Part shown: positions 60,834 to 64,000 of the stretch, piece by piece
Layout: every line of letters starts with the position of its first letter
Position numbering within the stretch: the stretch's first letter is position 1
The notes under the pieces: model-generated
What the model saw: the letters and a program-made list of their open reading frames with translations, nothing else
Told to the model about the DNA's origin: nothing
Databases searched by the model: none
Assembly (NCBI GenBank): GCA_902589395.1
Contig: CACIST010000002.1
Coordinates: 1-64,000 of the forward strand
DNA length: 64,000 nt
DNA from: an uncultured Pelagibacteraceae bacterium
GTDB taxonomy: Bacteria; Pseudomonadota; Alphaproteobacteria; Pelagibacterales; Pelagibacteraceae
Reading direction: 5' to 3'
Made by a program: the position numbers and the translations under genes

Positions 60834-61798
60834 TAGTTATAGTCTCTAAAAGAATTTAGTTTTCTATGAAAATTTAATTTATCCAAATATTCTTTAGGAT
60901 CTTTAATTTTAATTAATGCTTTTTTTGGGGTATTTAAATAATCATATGATCTTGTAAGAAGATATCTTAAAGCTGAACCACGACATAAAGTATTAAAATT
61001 ACTCTTTTCTTTAGAATTCAATTTACGAATTGATTGATAGCCTCTTAATAATTGAGCAGATTTGTTTTTGTCTAAAACAAACACTTTATTTTTTTTTTTA
61101 AAACATAATGCATTAACACATGTCGCTAATTCATATGCTAAGAAATCATTTGCAGAAAAATAAAAGTCGATAAATCCATAATATTTTTTTTTATAGAAAA
61201 AAATATTATCTATAAAAAGATCACTATGAATTATTCCATTAGGCATACTCTTCGGCCATTTTTTTTTGATATCAAATAAATCATTCTTCATAATATTTAT
61301 TAAATCACTTGAAAGTTTATTGATTCTTTTGTCTATTTTATTAAGCAACTGTCCCCAAGAATTAACTGATAAAGAATTTTTTCTATATAACTTTAATTTC
61401 TTAGCAGCCACATGTAATAAAGCTGCATTTTTTCCCACAGAGTAGCAATCTTTATTTGTTAAATTAATTTTATCCTTTCCTTCAAGAAAGCTGACTAAAC
61501 AGGCAGTTTTATTCTTAATCTTGAATAAATATTTACCTTTTTTATTTTTAATAGGCTCTGGACATTTAATTTTTTGTCTAGATAAGCCAAACATAAGGTT
61601 CATAAAAAATGGTAAATCTTTTTTTTGAACTCTTTTTTCAAAAATAGTTAAAATTATTTTTCTATTTTTTGTTTTTATTAAATAATTAGTATTTTCAATT
61701 CCTTTTTTTATTCCTGAAAATGATAGAATTTTACCTATTTTAAAGGTTTTCTCTATTAAGCTTAAATCAACCTTATTTATTCTAGTATAAACGGCCAT
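60833..61798 (-). CDS. thrB: Homoserine kinase (ThrB, APH-fold type)
   Basis: GIKKGIENTNYLIKTKNRKIILTIFE, GIIHSDLFIDNIFFYKKKYYGFIDFYFSANDFLAYELA; adjacent to ispH and rnhA. Confidence 0.9.
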   Translation of the reverse strand: MAVYTRINKVDLSLIEKTFKIGKILSFSGIKKGIENTNYLIKTKNRKIILTIFEKRVQKKDLPFFMNLMFGLSRQKIKCPEPIKNKKGKYLFKIKNKTACLVSFLEGKDKINLTNKDCYSVGKNAALLHVAAKKLKLYRKNSLSVNSWGQLLNKIDKRINKLSSDLINIMKNDLFDIKKKWPKSMPNGIIHSDLFIDNIFFYKKKYYGFIDFYFSANDFLAYELATCVNALCFKKKNKVFVLDKNKSAQLLRGYQSIRKLNSKEKSNFNTLCRGSALRYLLTRSYDYLNTPKKALIKIKDPKEYLDKLNFHRKLNSFRDYN

Positions 61799-62748
61799 TA
61801 ATTCAATTTTCCTGGGATTTTAAATGTTACGTCTTCTTTGACTATTTCAACTTCCTCTATTTCTACGGTAAATTTTTTTTTAATATTTTCTATGAATTCT
61901 TTAACTAATACTTCAGGAGCCGAGGCACCAGATGAAATACCTATTGTTTTGCATTTAGATATTTTTTCAAGTGGAAAGCTGCTTTCCGAATGAATTAATT
62001 CAGCATTTTCACACCCATTATTTTGAGCTACTTCAACTAATCTAACTGAGTTAGAAGAATTTCTACTACCAATTACAAAAAGATTATCACACTCTTTTGC
62101 AATTTTTTTGACTGCTGCTTGTCTATTTGTTGTTGCGTAACAAATATCGTCTTTCTTAGGCTCGTTAATATCAGGAAAGCGTTCTTTTAAGACGTTTATA
62201 ATATCTTTAGTATCATCAACCGACAATGTTGTTTGTGTAATATAAGCAAGTTTTTTATCTTCAACTCTTTCATAATTTTTTGCATCATCAATCGTTTCTA
62301 TAAGATCAATTTTTCCATCAGGGACTTGTCCCATAGTACCAATTACTTCAGGATGGTTTTTATGACCTATAAGCAAAACTTGAACATCCTTTTTATCTAA
62401 ATTTTCTGCTTCTCTATGAACTTTAGATACAAGTGGACATGTAGCATCTACAAAAATCATATTTAAACTTTCTGCCTCTTTAGGAACAGATTTTGGTACA
62501 CCATGAGCTGAAAAGATAACAGGTCTCGTTTTATCCTCAATTTCATCAATCTCTTCAACAAATATTGCGCCAATTTTTTTTAAACCATCTACTACATGTT
62601 TGTTATGAACTATTTCATGTCTTACATATACAGGAGCTCCATATTTTTCTATGCTTTTTTTTACAATTTCAATTGCTCTATCTACACCTGCACAAAAACC
62701 TCTGGGAGCTGCTAAAAGTATTTTAAGATGATTATCCTTCACTTTCAT
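61798..62748 (-). CDS. ispH: 4-hydroxy-3-methylbut-2-enyl diphosphate reductase
   Basis: LLAAPRGFCAGVDRAIEIVKKSIEKYG, VRHEIVHNKHVVDGLKKIGAIFVEE, DATCPLVSKVH. Confidence 0.97.
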   Translation of the reverse strand: MKVKDNHLKILLAAPRGFCAGVDRAIEIVKKSIEKYGAPVYVRHEIVHNKHVVDGLKKIGAIFVEEIDEIEDKTRPVIFSAHGVPKSVPKEAESLNMIFVDATCPLVSKVHREAENLDKKDVQVLLIGHKNHPEVIGTMGQVPDGKIDLIETIDDAKNYERVEDKKLAYITQTTLSVDDTKDIINVLKERFPDINEPKKDDICYATTNRQAAVKKIAKECDNLFVIGSRNSSNSVRLVEVAQNNGCENAELIHSESSFPLEKISKCKTIGISSGASAPEVLVKEFIENIKKKFTVEIEEVEIVKEDVTFKIPGKLN

Positions 62749-62914
62749 CCTTTCGAAAAAATGGGATTAAAAAAACAATACATGCAACTAGAAAAAAAAG
62801 ACTACCAAACATAGCCCAAAAACTCCCTACACTTGATATAATAAAACCCAACGCAGAAATAATAAATAAAATCCACCCAATTAAGTTAATATTTTTATTA
62901 CTCATTTTTTTCAA
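62732..62914 (-). CDS. Small two-TM membrane protein, unknown function
   Basis: 60-aa ORF overlapping both the ispH start and the blh end; MSNKN start at 62905 is also possible. Confidence 0.6.
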   Translation of the reverse strand: MKKMSNKNINLIGWILFIISALGFIISSVGSFWAMFGSLFFLVACIVFLIPFFRKDESEG

Positions 62915-63788
62915 TTAAATATTCGAGCAATATATGTGGAAAAGTTAATGAGGCCAATCCAATAAAAATTACTCGATATATAGTTTCGTTAAATTCGTTA
63001 TAATTATTCAGAATTGATATTGAAACAACATATCCAAAAATTGTCAAAATTGTTAGTGGAAGGGCTTTTTTAATAAATATTGGTAAACCTTTTGTCAAAT
63101 TTTTATTTATTTCTCTAATCAAAGAAATCGAGTGTCTAATAGAATGTAAAAAGCAAAAGTAAATCGTAAAAGCAATTATTGGATCAAGAAAATAATTTAG
63201 GATTAATATTGATAAATAATCCATTAATAATAATGACTTTACCTCGACACTTTTGTTTAACGATAAAATAATTCCAGAAATTAAAGATAGTAAGATAAAT
63301 ATGAATAATATCTCGTTAGATATTATTAAATTATTTGATATATAAAAATTTAATGTCTCGAATATTGCTAGTGTTTCCTCTTTATGGAAAAACAAGGGTG
63401 AGGTAATTATTAATGACCCTTTTAAAAAATAAATTAATTCAAAGTTTTTCCTTTGATTAATAAATTCAGAATCCTCTTTTCCAAAATGAAAAGCAGCGAT
63501 AATTAAAAATAAGAAAAGTAATGATTTTGGAAATATAAACCAAATCAATATTATAACTGCACCAATAAGTAAATAACTCAAATAAAAAATACCCATTGAT
63601 TTATATCCAAAATATTTAATCAGTTTTTTACCTTTAATATGATCCAGTGAACCATGAGATATTCCAATTGTTAAAATTAAAAATAACGAAATTAGCAAGA
63701 AACTGCCTTCTCTCAGATAATTTATTCCACATAAAAGTATACATAAATTAAAAAAAATTAAAGAGTGGTAAAAATTAAGTCTAATCAT
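62898..63788 (-). CDS. blh: Brp/Blh-family beta-carotene 15,15'-dioxygenase (retinal-forming)
   Basis: Multi-TM with characteristic His motifs GISHGSLDH, AAFHFGKEDSEF, FCFLHSIRHSISLI. Confidence 0.88.
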   Translation of the reverse strand: MIRLNFYHSLIFFNLCILLCGINYLREGSFLLISLFLILTIGISHGSLDHIKGKKLIKYFGYKSMGIFYLSYLLIGAVIILIWFIFPKSLLFLFLIIAAFHFGKEDSEFINQRKNFELIYFLKGSLIITSPLFFHKEETLAIFETLNFYISNNLIISNEILFIFILLSLISGIILSLNKSVEVKSLLLMDYLSILILNYFLDPIIAFTIYFCFLHSIRHSISLIREINKNLTKGLPIFIKKALPLTILTIFGYVVSISILNNYNEFNETIYRVIFIGLASLTFPHILLEYLIEKNE

Positions 63789-63793
63789 TTAAT

Positions 63794-64000
63794 TTAAAAA
63801 AGTGCTTTAATAAAAATCCATTTGGGCATTTTTAATATTATTGACAAATCTTCAAATAAATTACTTCTATTTGACAAAAATTTTATAACAGTATTAGATT
63901 TATTATTAAACATCCTAAAAAAAATATTTGGCATTTTACTTGGATTATTTTTAAGAACTTTTAAAAAAATATTATCAAGAAATTGATATTTTTTTTTAAT
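63794..64000 (-). CDS. crtY: C-terminal fragment of lycopene beta-cyclase-like protein (5' part beyond window)
   Basis: Own translation: ...KKYQFLDNIFLKVLKNNPSKMPNIFFRMFNNKSNTVIKFLSNRSNLFEDLSIILKMPKWIFIKALFF*. Matches the usual C-terminal pattern of bacterial lycopene cyclases and sits 5 nt upstream of blh. Confidence 0.72.
   Translation of the reverse strand: MKKKYQFLDNIFLKVLKNNPSKMPNIFFRMFNNKSNTVIKFLSNRSNLFEDLSIILKMPKWIFIKALF

Overview
This is a compact, strongly AT-rich chromosomal window. By gene content, order and codon bias it looks like a SAR11/Pelagibacterales-type marine alphaproteobacterium; the taxonomy is inference, with no database search. It is nearly wall-to-wall coding. Contents in order: amgK/murU-like pair, gpmA, DUF1476, an RND efflux pump, sseA/msrA, a purine-type phosphoribosyltransferase convergent with a BMP-family ABC importer, hsp20, oligopeptidase B, cfa, a poly-lysine coiled-coil protein, an ScfR/RamB-like regulator with isocitrate lyase, typA, groESL, ribF-ileS-lspA, pgi, purD, lipid A/Kdo genes (htrB-like, lpxK, waaA, msbA), ubiA, pirin/DoxX, sco, an aa3-type cytochrome c oxidase cluster, thrC, and rnhA-thrB-ispH joined to a retinal cassette (blh plus the 3' end of a gene I read as crtY at the window edge). 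I saw no tRNA, rRNA, CRISPR array, transposon or prophage. No clearly new multi-gene system is evident. The best leads are: an RND adaptor that seems to lack the alpha-helical hairpin; a 53-aa ORF and TGTAAA/TTTACA repeat array between the regulator and aceA; a lysine-rich coiled-coil protein with long poly-A tracts; retinal genes attached to an ispH operon; sigma32-like promoters upstream of groES and hsp20; a perfect inverted repeat upstream of coxB; and repeated 4-nt sharing of stop codons between convergent genes.
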